A DNA stretch of 64,000 bases from Methanomassiliicoccus luminyensis B10 (GCF_000308215.1 NZ_CAJE01000012.1:568894-632893); one strand, 5' to 3'. Shown: positions 25,898 through 36,351, counted from the first letter of the stretch. Notes: generated by a model from the letters alone, not told the origin. Made by a program: numbers and translations.

Positions 25898-26578
25898 ATG
25901 GTCACCTGCCCAAATTGCCGTGCCGAGGTGGAAACCGGAGCCAGGTTCTGCGGGACCTGCGGATGCAACCTGGAACAGGCGCAGCGCGCGGAGCGGCGTG
26001 CCGAACCGGTCCGGGCCCAAGAGCAGCCCTGCGAGCCTGCCCGGGAACAGCGGCAGTACGTTCCGCCTCCCGCGCACACCCACGCTCAATACGAACAGCC
26101 TGAGCGGCCTCGAGAGCCGCCCAGAGCTGCCCAGACGCAGTATCGGCCCTCGCAGCCGCCGCAACAGCAACAGCCTCAATATCAGCAGTATCAGCAACCG
26201 CAGGCCCAGTACTCGCAGTATGATCAGTACCAGCAGCAGCGCCCGCAGTACCCGTCATATTACGGTCCCCATATGAAGAGCGCGGGAGCGGCCGCGGTCC
26301 TCGCGTTCATCCTGGGATTGTTCGGCATTATGGGCATCGGACACATGTACGTCGGCAAGCTCACCAGAGGATTCATCATACTGGCGGCCGGGATAATCCT
26401 CATCGCGGTGATCGCAGTGACCATCGTACTGGGGGTCGCCGCCCCGATATTATGGGCCGTCACCCTGATCTGCGGCATAGCGCTGATCCTCCTGCTCATA
26501 TGGCAGACCTATGACGCATACAGGCTTGCGAACGAATACAATAGCAGCATCCACCGGTCCGGGCGCCCAGCGTGGTGA
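25898..26578 (+). CDS. zinc-ribbon, Pro/Gln-rich linker, membrane (TM2-like) protein, copy 1
   Basis: A 226-residue protein: N-terminal zinc ribbon CPNCRAEV...CGTCGC (residues 4-25), then a long low-complexity linker rich in Gln, Pro and Tyr (about 35-120), then a TM2-like membrane domain (about 128-210) with a Gly-rich turn GIMGIGHMYVGK between helices and the motif IWQTYDAYRLANEYN. First of three tandem paralogues. The ATG at 25898 follows GGAAGG; an upstream TTG was rejected. Role unknown; such proteins may scaffold at the membrane. Confidence 0.8.
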   Translation: MVTCPNCRAEVETGARFCGTCGCNLEQAQRAERRAEPVRAQEQPCEPAREQRQYVPPPAHTHAQYEQPERPREPPRAAQTQYRPSQPPQQQQPQYQQYQQPQAQYSQYDQYQQQRPQYPSYYGPHMKSAGAAAVLAFILGLFGIMGIGHMYVGKLTRGFIILAAGIILIAVIAVTIVLGVAAPILWAVTLICGIALILLLIWQTYDAYRLANEYNSSIHRSGRPAW

Positions 26579-26671
26579 CCCGGACCGTCACTGGAGGCAA
26601 ACCCCCACCAAACCTCAATAGCATAATTTTATGAAGGCGTCCGGTAATGGTGCTCCCAGTGATGGATCCAA

Positions 26672-27166
26672 ATGTTCTGTCCACAATGTGGTAAAAGCGT
26701 CCCGGAAGGGAGCAGGTTCTGCGAGCATTGTGGAGCGGCGGCTCCGGCACCGTCAGCGCGATATTCTGCACAGGTGCCGCCGGGCCAATATCAGGCTCCC
26801 CCGCCCCAGTACCAGGCGCCGCCTTACTACGGACCTCAGCCGTACGGGTATGCTGGTGCTCTGCCGATGAAGAGCGCGGGCATCGCTGCCATCCTGGCGG
26901 TCCTCATCCCCGGGCTGGGCCACATATATCTGGGTAAGATCACCGAGGGGATCGTCTACCTCGTCCTGGGTGTCATCATATTAGGCATGGGAGGCGCCGT
27001 AGCAGTGTTCCTCGGAGTGGCGACCGGAGGCGTTGGTTATCTGATCGGCCTCGGGATCATCGCCGTACTGTACCTGGCGTTCTGGGCGTGGCAGATCTAC
27101 GACGCCTACAACAAGAGCAACCAGTACAACGCCTCGCTCCAGGGGAGCGGACGGGCACCCTGGTGA
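26672..27166 (+). CDS. zinc-ribbon/TM2-like membrane protein, copy 2
   Basis: A 164-residue paralogue of copy 1 with a shorter linker. The zinc ribbon CPQCGKSV...CEHCGA spans residues 3-21, a Pro/Gln/Tyr linker with repeated QYQAPP units spans about 30-65, and the membrane domain has IPGLGHIYLGKITEGI (about 79-94), then two further helices and WQIYDAYNKSNQYNAS. It is much closer to copy 3 than to copy 1, so the copy 2/3 duplication is the more recent. Function unknown. Confidence 0.82.
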   Translation: MFCPQCGKSVPEGSRFCEHCGAAAPAPSARYSAQVPPGQYQAPPPQYQAPPYYGPQPYGYAGALPMKSAGIAAILAVLIPGLGHIYLGKITEGIVYLVLGVIILGMGGAVAVFLGVATGGVGYLIGLGIIAVLYLAFWAWQIYDAYNKSNQYNASLQGSGRAPW

Positions 27167-27251
27167 GCGGCCCATTATGCTGATCTTAGCATGAGGAGCG
27201 AGATACCCTTATCTAGCAACATGCTTATGGAACCCCCCAGAGAGGTTACTA

Positions 27252-27709
27252 ATGACCTGCCCTAATTGTGGAAGTGAGGTCCCCGCCGAGGCGAAGTTCT
27301 GCGAGCACTGCGGAGCTGCTGCCCCGTCCGGGAACCAGCAATATGCTCAGGCGCCGGGCCAGTATCAGGCCCCTCCGTCTCAATACCAGGCCCCCCCACA
27401 GCTTATGGGCAGCCTCAGTATGGCGCGCCCCAGGGAGGGCCAATGTACGCTCCCATGCCCATGAAGAGCACCGGAATCGCTGCAGTCCTGGCGGTGCTGG
27501 TACCAGGGTTGGGCCACATATATCTGGGCAAGATAACCGAGGGGATAGTATTCCTCGTCCTCGGTGTGATCCTTGGAGTCATCGGGTTGCTGACCCTGTT
27601 CCTGATCTTCCTGCCGATCGTCTTCTGGATATGGCAGATCTACGACGCCTACAACAAGAGCAACCAATACAACGCCTCGATCCAGCAGACCGGGCGCGCT
27701 CCCTGGTAA
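27252..27709 (+). pseudogene. zinc-ribbon/TM2-like membrane protein, copy 3 (frameshifted at C7 tract)
   Basis: The first 47 codons encode the zinc ribbon (CPNCGSEV...CEHCGA) and linker in one frame. The membrane domain (GLGHIYLGKITEGI ... WQIYDAYNKSNQYNAS) continues in the -1 frame to 27709. The two join at a run of seven C's (27391-27397). The heptamer C_CCC_CCA is in the right phase for -1 ribosomal slippage, and adding one C would also restore a single frame of about 152 codons. The options are homopolymer sequencing error, phase variation, programmed frameshift or true pseudogene. Confidence 0.75.
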
Positions 27710-27831
27710 AATCCCTTTCAGAATCCCTTTTCATTTTCCTTTTCCCCGATGTCCCCTGAAGGGCCTTCCGCAGAGTTCCATATTACATTTTGACAATCGT
27801 TATTTACATCCTGCATCATGCGGAGCCCTGA

Positions 27832-28476
27832 ATGTCGCTCCTCGACCCCGGCCTGCTGGACCTGAACGGATTGTTCTACGCAGCTACGCTGCTGTTCTTC
27901 GTCTACGATCCGTTCGCCAGCCTGCCGGTGTTCATGGCCCTGACCAAGGGGTACGATGAGGCGACCACGCGCAGGAGCGCCAACCGCGCCATCCTGGTGT
28001 CGGGGGTGCTCCTGCTCATATTCGTCCTGATAGGGCAGCAGCTGCTGTCGGCCTTCGGCATCACCATCGACGGGTTCCGGGTGGCCGGCGGCCTGGTGCT
28101 CCTGCTCATGTCCATGGAGATCATATTCGGTCTGAACCTCATCCGCTCCAGCGACCAGAACGTGGCCTGGGTCATCATCGCCACGCCCATACTCACGGGC
28201 CCGGGGGTCATTACCACGGCCATCATACTGACCGTGCAGTATGGCGCCATCACCGTGCTGCTGGCGGCGAGCTTTTCCCTGATCATAACCTGGTTCCTGC
28301 TGAGGAACGCTTACCAAGTGGTGAAGCGCGTCGGCACGCAGGTCATCGACATCTTCTCCAAGGTGGTCGGCCTGCTCATCGCCGCCATGGCCATCGAATA
28401 CATGTTCAGGGGGGCGAGCCAGTGGTTCGCATTGTACGGAGCCCAGTCTATCCTGGTGGCGATGGGGCTGTCCTGA
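27832..28476 (+). CDS. MarC-family integral membrane protein
   Basis: A 214-residue protein with six membrane helices and the MarC (UPF0056) signatures: FFVYDPFASLPVFMAL near residue 22, a central GGLVLLLMSMEIIFG, and the conserved TPILTGPGVITTAIIL near residue 123. The family was once linked to multiple antibiotic resistance, but its function is unknown. A TATA-like TTATTTAC (about 27799-27806) about 30 nt before the ATG suggests a leaderless message. Monogenic, though the next gene starts only about 45 nt later. Confidence 0.88.
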   Translation: MSLLDPGLLDLNGLFYAATLLFFVYDPFASLPVFMALTKGYDEATTRRSANRAILVSGVLLLIFVLIGQQLLSAFGITIDGFRVAGGLVLLLMSMEIIFGLNLIRSSDQNVAWVIIATPILTGPGVITTAIILTVQYGAITVLLAASFSLIITWFLLRNAYQVVKRVGTQVIDIFSKVVGLLIAAMAIEYMFRGASQWFALYGAQSILVAMGLS

Positions 28477-28522
28477 ACGACGTTACCAAAGGTTTATGAC
28501 CGGCCTCCCTTCTTGGCGAGAT

Positions 28523-29443
28523 ATGGCTCGGTGCAGCAAGTGCGGTCAGGACGCGGTCACCTACATCCGCTACAACGGCAGCCATCTATGCGCCGAGCAC
28601 TTCAAGGAATATGTGGAGCGGAGGGTCAAGAAAGAACTGCGGGACCAGGTGGACCTCAAAGATACCAAGAGGATCGCCGTGGCCATTTCCGGGGGCAAGG
28701 ACAGCCTCGCCGCGCTGCTGCTGGTCCACGACGTCCTCGCCGAGCGGCGGGACGTGGAGATCTCCGCCATCACGGTCGACGAGGGCATCGCGGGGTACCG
28801 TCCCGAAGCGTTGGAGAAGGCCCAGAGGCTCTGCCGCGAGATCGATGTGCCGCACCACACCATATCCTTCGAGAACGAGCTGGACCTCACCATGGACGAG
28901 GTTTCCGGGCTGCTCGGCGAGCGGACCCCCTGCGCGTACTGCGGGGTGTTCCGCCGGAGGTGCATGAACAAGGTAGCCCGGGACATCGGGGCGGACGTCC
29001 TGGCCACCGGGCACAACCTCGACGACATGGCCCAGGCCGTGCTTATGAACTTCACCAGAGGGGACGTGGAACGGCTGGCGAGGCTGGGACCTCACGTCAA
29101 GGTACAGCCTGGGCTGGTGCCCCGCATACATCCTTTGCGGCAGGTGCCTGAGAAGGAAGCGTATCTCTACGCCATGCTGAGGGGGATCGACTTCTCCGAC
29201 GCGGTGTGCCCCTATTGGGAAGCGGCCCTGCGCAACGAGTACCGGGACATCATCGATTCCATGGAAGCACGGTCCCCCGGCACCAAGTTCTCCATCCTGG
29301 CCAGCTACGACGCCATAAGGCCGCTGCTGAGGGAGAAGTACCCGCAGTCAAATCTGGCACTGTGCTCATGCGGAGAGCCGTCCCCGAGCGGCCGGTGCAT
29401 GGCCTGCGCCTTGCTCGACGAGATAAAGAAAAGGAAAGGGTAA
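28523..29443 (+). CDS. tRNA 2-thiolation enzyme (Ncs6/TtuA type)
   Basis: A 306-residue ATP-dependent thiolase of the TtuA/Ncs6 family that thiolates U34 or U54 in tRNA. It has an N-terminal zinc site (CSKCG, then Cys and His near residue 23), PP-loop SGGKDSLAAL near residue 57, the catalytic CAYCG near 134, a Fe-S or disulfide Cys in CPYWE near 230, and a C-terminal zinc pair CSCGEPS / CMAC. The ATG at 28523 was chosen over the ATG at 28496, which lies inside a TATA-like GGTTTATGA. Confidence 0.9.
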   Translation: MARCSKCGQDAVTYIRYNGSHLCAEHFKEYVERRVKKELRDQVDLKDTKRIAVAISGGKDSLAALLLVHDVLAERRDVEISAITVDEGIAGYRPEALEKAQRLCREIDVPHHTISFENELDLTMDEVSGLLGERTPCAYCGVFRRRCMNKVARDIGADVLATGHNLDDMAQAVLMNFTRGDVERLARLGPHVKVQPGLVPRIHPLRQVPEKEAYLYAMLRGIDFSDAVCPYWEAALRNEYRDIIDSMEARSPGTKFSILASYDAIRPLLREKYPQSNLALCSCGEPSPSGRCMACALLDEIKKRKG

Positions 29444-29461
29444 GGAGTTTGAAGGGGGAGC

Positions 29462-30739
29462 TCAGACCAGCTCCTTGTACCGGTAGGCCTCTTCGCCCTC
29501 GTTCAGGCAATATCGGACCTTGGTGAACTCCTTCTTTAGCTCCCACGCGTCCTTCTTGACGACCTGGGGGTCCTCCTTCTTCACCACTACGCGGTAGATG
29601 AGCCGGGCGACCTCTTCCATCTCGCCCTTCTCCATCCCCAGGCGGGTAAGCTCCTGCGTGCCCAGTCGTATGCCGGAAGGCTTGACCGCGCTGGTGTCGC
29701 CGGGGAGCATGTTCTTGTTGACGATGATGTTGGCCTTCTCCAGGTCCAGGGCGACCTGGGGGCCGCCGCCGTTCTTGGCCACGCTGACCGCCAAGGTGTG
29801 CGACTCGGTGAAGCCGAGGTGAGAGGCTTGTACGTCCAGGCCCATCTCGTACAGCGCGCTGCCGAGGGCTTTGGCGTTCTTGATGACCTGGCCGGCATAC
29901 TGCTTGCCATAGATCTCGTACTCGGCCATGGTGACGGCGAGGGCGGCCATGGCGTGAAGGTGGTGCGAGGACGTGACGCCGGGGAAGGCGGCCTTGGCCA
30001 ACTTTGCCTGGACATCGTCGCTGACCTTGTCGGCGATGATTATGCCGTGGTTGGGGCCGGGGAAGGTCTTGTGAGTGGAAGCGCTGATAACGTGCACGCC
30101 CTCCCTCAGGGGATCCTGGAACTTGCCGCCGGCGATGAGGCCGAGCACGTGGGCGGCATCATACCACACCACGGAGCCAGCCTCCTGCAGGGCGTCCTGG
30201 ATCTCCTTGATGGGAGTGGGGAACAAGAACACCGACAGGCCGAACTGGGCGACCTTGGGCCTCTCCTTCTTCAGGAACTTCCTGGTGGCGTCGACGTCCA
30301 GGTTCCAGTTCTTATAATCCCATGGATAGTGAACGGGGTTGAGGCCCCTGAGGCCGACCGCGCCGAAGGGGGCGGTGGAGATGTGCGCGCCGGAAGCGAG
30401 CTCGGGGGTGGCGATCTTGTCGCCAGGCTGGGACAGCGCGAACAGGACCGCGATGTTGGCGACGGTGCCGGAGATCGGGCGGACGTCCACGAACTGGGCC
30501 TTGAAGATCTTCCGGGCGAGCTCGAGGCACTTCAGTTCCACCTTGTCCACGTAGATGTTGCCCTGGTAGTATCTCTTGCCGGGAAGACCCTCAGCGTATC
30601 TATCATGGAAGTCCGAAATCATCATCTCTTTCGCCAGGGGGCTCATGAGGTTCTCGGAGGCGATCATGGGGAGGCTCTCCTCGAACCACTTGGTGTGGGC
30701 CTTTACCTGGTCCCTAATCCAGTAAGCATCTTCCTTCAT
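29462..30739 (-). CDS. glyA: serine hydroxymethyltransferase
   Basis: A 425-residue PLP enzyme interconverting serine and glycine with transfer of a C1 unit to tetrahydrofolate or tetrahydromethanopterin. It shows SENLMSPLAKEMM, YAEGLPGKRYYQGN and the PLP-binding STHKTFPGPNHG (Lys near residue 228). The archaeal form is recognisable by the divergent N-terminus and short loops. A TATA-like ATTTATTTTTA lies upstream on the minus strand (about 30772-30782). Monogenic. Confidence 0.95.
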   Translation of the reverse strand: MKEDAYWIRDQVKAHTKWFEESLPMIASENLMSPLAKEMMISDFHDRYAEGLPGKRYYQGNIYVDKVELKCLELARKIFKAQFVDVRPISGTVANIAVLFALSQPGDKIATPELASGAHISTAPFGAVGLRGLNPVHYPWDYKNWNLDVDATRKFLKKERPKVAQFGLSVFLFPTPIKEIQDALQEAGSVVWYDAAHVLGLIAGGKFQDPLREGVHVISASTHKTFPGPNHGIIIADKVSDDVQAKLAKAAFPGVTSSHHLHAMAALAVTMAEYEIYGKQYAGQVIKNAKALGSALYEMGLDVQASHLGFTESHTLAVSVAKNGGGPQVALDLEKANIIVNKNMLPGDTSAVKPSGIRLGTQELTRLGMEKGEMEEVARLIYRVVVKKEDPQVVKKDAWELKKEFTKVRYCLNEGEEAYRYKELV

Positions 30740-30856
30740 GAAAGTTACCGACGTGTCATACTGAAGCCTCTAAAAATAAATGTTGGTCGATTCTCCCCAG
30801 AGATAACATTGGTTAGGATGATGGGGCGCTTCTGCTGACAGGAGGGCACTCGGCGC

Positions 30857-31885
30857 TCAGCCCAGCCGCTTCTTCAGCTCGGTGATCGATGGTACTGGCA
30901 TGGGGTCCACGCCCTGCACCATCGCCAGATAGTAGCTGACGAAGTCGCCGATAACGACGCCACGCATGACGTTCTCAAGGGGCGACGCCCCCTCCAGCTC
31001 CACAATGAGGGGTTGGCGACCGAAGTCCGCGAACATGCCGATGGTGGTGCTCATGATGTCGGCCATCATCCCGCTGTCGGTGGACGCGCGAAGGAACACC
31101 GGAGTTACGGCATCAGGCGCGCCGTCTAGCCAGCCCACGATCTGGTTGTGGTCCGCCTCCGGCAGCTCCCCCTGTAAGCACAACATCTTGGAGTTCTCGT
31201 TGATCTGGGTCTGCCACCGCTTCGCCGCCGCCCTCACCGAACGGGACGAGTATACTGCGGGGATCTTGCCTTCCAGGTCCCTAGCGACCTGCTTTGCCAC
31301 ATTGCGCTCGGTAGGCACCGAGGGCACCAGCTCGCCGACGAGCCTGTCCAGGGACGCTACCATGCCCGAGAGCTCCGTCGCCACTGGGGTTACGCCAGCG
31401 GACTCCAGCACCTTGGCCGATGCGCCAAGCAGATAGCCCAGAGCTGCACGGGGCTGAAGTCCGGAGGGCACTTCCACGGTCCGCTCGCCACACTCCTGGC
31501 AGGTCTGGAGCAGGGAGCCCCCCGACGTGATGGCCACCAGCAGGGAGTTCCTCTTGCGGGCCTGCTCATACATGGCCATTGTCTCCTTGGTGTTGCCGGA
31601 GTATGATATCAGGAGGGTCAGGGTCTTGTCGTCCACCCATCGGGGGAGCTGCACGTCGCGTACCACCGCGGACGGGAACAGGGACGAGCGGTCCAATTGA
31701 TCGCTCAAGATGTCCCCGCTCATGGCCGAGCCACCCAGCCCGCATATGCAAACGTTGTCCACCCGCGCCTCTCCCATGTCGACCTTCGTCGCGATGGAAG
31801 CTTTCAGCTGCTGGGGGAGATCGGCAATCTGACGCAGCATGCCCGAGCTGTCAGCCCTGGTGATGGCGTCAGCATCGTCCAACAT
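30857..31885 (-). CDS. bifunctional phosphoglucose/phosphomannose isomerase
   Basis: A 342-residue double-SIS-domain isomerase of the archaeal PGI/PMI family, interconverting fructose-6-phosphate with glucose- or mannose-6-phosphate. Key segments are CICGLGGSAMSGDIL (about 45-60), LLISYSGNTKETMAMYEQA (about 92-110) and the C-terminal NENSKM and GELPEADHNQIVGW with the catalytic Glu and His. Two further upstream Met codons (31894, 31903) are possible. A TATA element ATGTTTTAAT (31921-31930, minus strand) puts the transcript start near 31897, so 31885 or 31894 is likely. Confidence 0.92.
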   Translation of the reverse strand: MLDDADAITRADSSGMLRQIADLPQQLKASIATKVDMGEARVDNVCICGLGGSAMSGDILSDQLDRSSLFPSAVVRDVQLPRWVDDKTLTLLISYSGNTKETMAMYEQARKRNSLLVAITSGGSLLQTCQECGERTVEVPSGLQPRAALGYLLGASAKVLESAGVTPVATELSGMVASLDRLVGELVPSVPTERNVAKQVARDLEGKIPAVYSSRSVRAAAKRWQTQINENSKMLCLQGELPEADHNQIVGWLDGAPDAVTPVFLRASTDSGMMADIMSTTIGMFADFGRQPLIVELEGASPLENVMRGVVIGDFVSYYLAMVQGVDPMPVPSITELKKRLG

Positions 31886-32059
31886 GACGAACATAACGCT
31901 CATAATAGCGCCTGGACCTAATTAAAACATTCCTAATGAATCACCTGCTGGCTATCACGGCCAGTGCAGTATCGGGACATCTCCTGAACATTACTAAAAA
32001 CATAGTAGCTACAGAATGAATGATATACGAAGGGAGGCATGGCCTCTGAGGGTCAGAAC

Positions 32060-32760
32060 ATGGACAAACTATCGAAGGCCTTCTCTGACCTCAGGGAGGG
32101 CAAGTTCGTACTGATATTCGATTCGGACAGCAGGGAAGCAGAGACCGACATGGTGATCGCCTCCGAGTTCGTGACACCGGAGAGCGTGCGTGCCATGCGC
32201 AAGGAGGCGGGCGGCCTCATCTGCACCTCCTCCCCCAGCGACATGTGGAAGAAGCTGGACCTGCCATTCCTCGCGGAGCTTTTCGCCGAGTCCTACGCCA
32301 AGCACCCGGTGCTGCGGAAGCTGGCCCCCAACGACCTGCCGTACGACACCAAGTCCGCTTTCTCCCTCACCATCAACCACCGGAAGACCTTTACCGGGAT
32401 CCCGGACCGGGACCGCGCCCTGACCATCTCGGAGTTCGCTAAGCTGGGGAAGCGCATCCCGGACATGGACCCGGAAGCGGCCAAGGACGCGTTCGGCGCG
32501 GACTTCAGGGCCCCAGGGCATGTGTTCCTGCTCAATTCCCAGCCCGGGGTGCTCAACGACCGCAAGGGCCACACCGAACTTTCCACCGCCCTGCTCAAGA
32601 TGGCAGGGATGTTCCCGTCGGCCACCATGTGCGAGATGATGGGCGATGACGGGAAGGCCCTGCGCAAAGAGAAAGCTCAAGAGCACGCCAAGAGATATGG
32701 CCTGGCCTACCTCGAGGGCGCCGAGATCGTCGACGCCTGGAAGGCGAGCGAGTGGTCCAG

Positions 32761-32764
<4 letters not shown>
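32060..32764 (+). CDS. ribB: 3,4-dihydroxy-2-butanone 4-phosphate synthase
   Basis: A 234-residue enzyme making the four-carbon precursor of riboflavin from ribulose-5-phosphate. It has the acidic loop DSREAETD (about 22-29), RAPGHVFLL and the catalytic HTE (GHTELSTALL). The ATG at 32060 has GAGGG 6-7 nt upstream; an earlier in-frame ATG at 32039 abuts GGGAGG too closely. First gene of the flavin operon: it overlaps ribL by ATGA. Confidence 0.93.
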
Positions 32765-33671
<907 letters not shown>

Positions 33672-33676
33672 ATAAC

Positions 33677-34087
33677 ATGAAGAGATACAACATAGGGATC
33701 GTGGTATCCGAGTTCAACTTCGACATCACATCGATGATGTTGGAAAGGGCGAAGGCTCATGCGGCCTTCCTGGACGTGAACGTGAGCAAAGTGATCTACG
33801 TGCCGGGGGTCTACGATATACCCCTGGGCGTGAAGAAGCTGGTCGAGGACAAGGACATCGACGGCGTGGTGACCCTCGGCGCGGTCATCGAGGGGGAGAC
33901 GGAGCATGACCAGATAGTGATACAGCACGCCGCCCGGAAGATCATCGACCTCTCGCTGCAGTACGACAAGCCGGTGAGCCTGGGCATCTCCGGGCCGGGG
34001 ATGACGAGGCTGCAGGCCGAGGAGCGCATCGAGAAGGGCCGCGACGCGCTGGAAGCCTGCGTGAAGCTGCTCAAGAACCTCGGCTGA
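33677..34087 (+). CDS. ribH: 6,7-dimethyl-8-ribityllumazine synthase
   Basis: A 136-residue lumazine synthase that forms multimeric capsids or rings. Motifs: GIVVSEFNFDIT (substrate-binding Phe), VPGVYDIPLGVKKL, TLGAVIEGETEHDQIV with the catalytic His, and GISGPGMTRLQAEERI. The ATG at 33677 follows GGGAG by 8 nt; a GTG 9 nt upstream is less well spaced. Last gene of the ribB-ribL-ribC-ribH operon. Confidence 0.95.
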   Translation: MKRYNIGIVVSEFNFDITSMMLERAKAHAAFLDVNVSKVIYVPGVYDIPLGVKKLVEDKDIDGVVTLGAVIEGETEHDQIVIQHAARKIIDLSLQYDKPVSLGISGPGMTRLQAEERIEKGRDALEACVKLLKNLG

Positions 34088-34208
34088 TACGCCGGGGCCA
34101 AACCGCTTCCCCATTTCCCGTTTTATCTGTCCGTGCCTCCATCGGAAGCCTTCTCCTCATAAAACTAACTTATACGAGAGAGTTCCAACTTCATCCCGAG
34201 GCAAGAGC

Positions 34209-35093
34209 ATGGCCCGAAGTGACAGAACGATAGTGGTGACCGGGGCCACCGGGCACCAAGGAAGCACCGCGGTGAGACATCTCCTGGAAGCGGGGTTCGA
34301 CGTCAGGGGTATCTCCAGGAACCCCCAGGGCCCCCGGGCCCAGGCGCTCGAGGGGCTGGGGGCGGAGATCGTGAGAGGCGATCTCGATGATCCCCGGGCC
34401 ATCCGCAGGGACCTGGAGGGTGCCTACGGGGTGTTCTGCGTCCTTACCTGGATGGAGGAGGGGCCCGCCGTCGAGGCCAAGCAGGGCAAGATGGTCTCGG
34501 ATGCCGCCAAGGACGCCGGGGTCGAGCACTTTGTCTACAGCTCGGTGGGCGGAGCAGAGAGGAATACGGGGATACCTCACTTCGAGAGCAAGTGGCAGAC
34601 GGAGTGGCACATTCGGGATATAGGATTACCCTGGAGCGTCATCAGGCCGGTCTCCTTCATGGAGAACTATAACGCGCCGCAGAACGTCCAGGCCATCATG
34701 TCGGGGGAGCTGATAAACACCCTGGACCTCGATAAGGAACTGCAGATGATCGCCACCGAGGACATCGGCTTCTTCGCGGCCATCATCTTCGACAACAAGA
34801 ACGATTGGCTGGGGAAGGCTATCGAAGTGGCCGGGGACTCGCTTACGATGCCGCAGGTGGCCGAGGTGCTCTCACGGGAGATAAAGCGGCCGGTGGAATA
34901 CTACCAGCAGGAGCTGGAGGGGCTGGACATCAGCGACGACGGGTACAGGATGCTCAGCTGGATGAACGAGAGCGGGTACAACGCCGACATCGCCGCCCTC
35001 AGGAAGCTCCACCCCGGCCTGATGACCTTCGAGCAATGGCTCCAGAACGGCTACTGGAGAGGTAGCAGGGTAAAGGAAAGGGTGCCGGCCTGA
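34209..35093 (+). CDS. NmrA-like NAD(P)-binding protein
   Basis: A 294-residue Rossmann protein of the NmrA/HSCARG atypical short-chain dehydrogenase group. The nucleotide motif is VVTGATGHQGSTAVRHLL (about 9-26), followed by GDLDD, YSSVGGAERN and SVIRPVSFMENY. The usual catalytic YxxxK is not obvious, as in NmrA redox sensors, which bind NAD(P) to report redox state. It could also be a reductase. A TATA-like ACTTATACG is about 34170. No clear operon partner. Confidence 0.85.
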   Translation: MARSDRTIVVTGATGHQGSTAVRHLLEAGFDVRGISRNPQGPRAQALEGLGAEIVRGDLDDPRAIRRDLEGAYGVFCVLTWMEEGPAVEAKQGKMVSDAAKDAGVEHFVYSSVGGAERNTGIPHFESKWQTEWHIRDIGLPWSVIRPVSFMENYNAPQNVQAIMSGELINTLDLDKELQMIATEDIGFFAAIIFDNKNDWLGKAIEVAGDSLTMPQVAEVLSREIKRPVEYYQQELEGLDISDDGYRMLSWMNESGYNADIAALRKLHPGLMTFEQWLQNGYWRGSRVKERVPA

Positions 35094-35100
35094 GCCGCTC

Positions 35101-36291
35101 TCAGGCCACCTTGTTCATGTAGTCCTCGATGGAGTCGAACGCCTTGCCCAGCGTCTCTATCGGCGGCAGGAACACCGCGCGGAAGTGCATCTTGCCATAG
35201 GTCTCGTCGAACCCGGAGCCCGGCGTCAGGAGCACATGGCAGTTGTTCAGCACGTCCAGGACAAAGTCCCAGTCGCGGTCCCAATGCTTGGACTCGATCT
35301 TGGGGAAGATGTAGAAGGCGGCCTGGGGCTTGGTGGTGCTCAACCCGGGTATGTCGTTGATGCGCTTGACGATATAGTCCCGGCGCTCCCGGAGCTTCCT
35401 GGTGGTGTCCCCGAGGTGGTCCTTGGGGCCCTTGAGGGCCTCGATGACCGCCATCTGGCAGGGGTTGTTGGCGCTGATGCGCAGCCTCAGCTGGCGCATC
35501 ATGCCCTCCTTGATCTCGTCCAGCTTTCCCTGGGGGTCCCGGAACACCGTGTACCCGAGGCGCCAGCCAGGCAGAAGGTCGGCCTTGGAGAACCCATTGC
35601 ACAGGATCACCGGCACGTCCTTAGACAGTGAAGCGGGCGAATGGTGGACGCCGTCGAGGGTCATCAGATCGTAGATCTCGTCGGATATGATGAACAGGTC
35701 ATGCTCCCCGGCCAGGTCGGTAATCTCCTTCAGCGCCTTGTCCGAGTACAGCGACCCGGTGGGATTGTTGGGGTTAATGACCACGATGTACTTGGTGCGA
35801 TCGGTGATCTTCTTCCTCATGTCGTCGATGTCAGGCTGCCAGTTGTTAGCCTCATCGGCCTTGTAGGCGATGGGGGTCCCGCCGAAGAACTTGGTGAACT
35901 CGGTGTAAGTTGGATATCCCGGCCCGGGTACCAGCACTTGGTCGCCGGGGTCCACCACCGCGGCGGTGATGGTCTGGATGGCTTCCGTGACCCCGTTGGT
36001 GATGACACAGTCCTCTATGCCCACATCGATCCCGTTCTTCTGCTTCTCCTTCTCCAGGATGGCACGGCGAAGCTCGACGTAGCCCTCGGACTCGGCGTAC
36101 CCGTTGTCATTGACCTCGACGGCGCGGCACAGGGCATCGCGCACGTGCTTGGGGGTCTCGAAATCGAACTTGTTCGGATCGCCGATATGCAGCTTTATGA
36201 TCTCGGCACCTTTCTTCTCCAGCTCCCTCGCCGGCAGAAGGATGTCTCGTATGGCGTATGTCACACCCATCGAGCGCTTCGTCGCCTTCAT
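35101..36291 (-). CDS. class I aminotransferase (AlaT/AspC type)
   Basis: A 396-residue PLP transaminase. Segments: IGDPNKFDFETPKHV, the cofactor-binding NGVTEAIQ, NPNNPTGSLYS, SDEIYDLM, and the Schiff-base Lys in FSKADLLPGWRLGY. Homologues in methanogens act on alanine, valine or aspartate; the substrate is not assigned. The ATG at 36291 was chosen: GGGGAG lies upstream and the longer frame enters the structured intergenic segment at 36352-36465. It is convergent with the NmrA gene, 7 nt apart. Confidence 0.9.
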   Translation of the reverse strand: MKATKRSMGVTYAIRDILLPARELEKKGAEIIKLHIGDPNKFDFETPKHVRDALCRAVEVNDNGYAESEGYVELRRAILEKEKQKNGIDVGIEDCVITNGVTEAIQTITAAVVDPGDQVLVPGPGYPTYTEFTKFFGGTPIAYKADEANNWQPDIDDMRKKITDRTKYIVVINPNNPTGSLYSDKALKEITDLAGEHDLFIISDEIYDLMTLDGVHHSPASLSKDVPVILCNGFSKADLLPGWRLGYTVFRDPQGKLDEIKEGMMRQLRLRISANNPCQMAVIEALKGPKDHLGDTTRKLRERRDYIVKRINDIPGLSTTKPQAAFYIFPKIESKHWDRDWDFVLDVLNNCHVLLTPGSGFDETYGKMHFRAVFLPPIETLGKAFDSIEDYMNKVA

Positions 36292-36351
36292 TATTAAAAC
36301 CGCTCCCCTGATTATTTCCCCCCTATTTAGATTGCGCTGGAAAGGTTTGAA

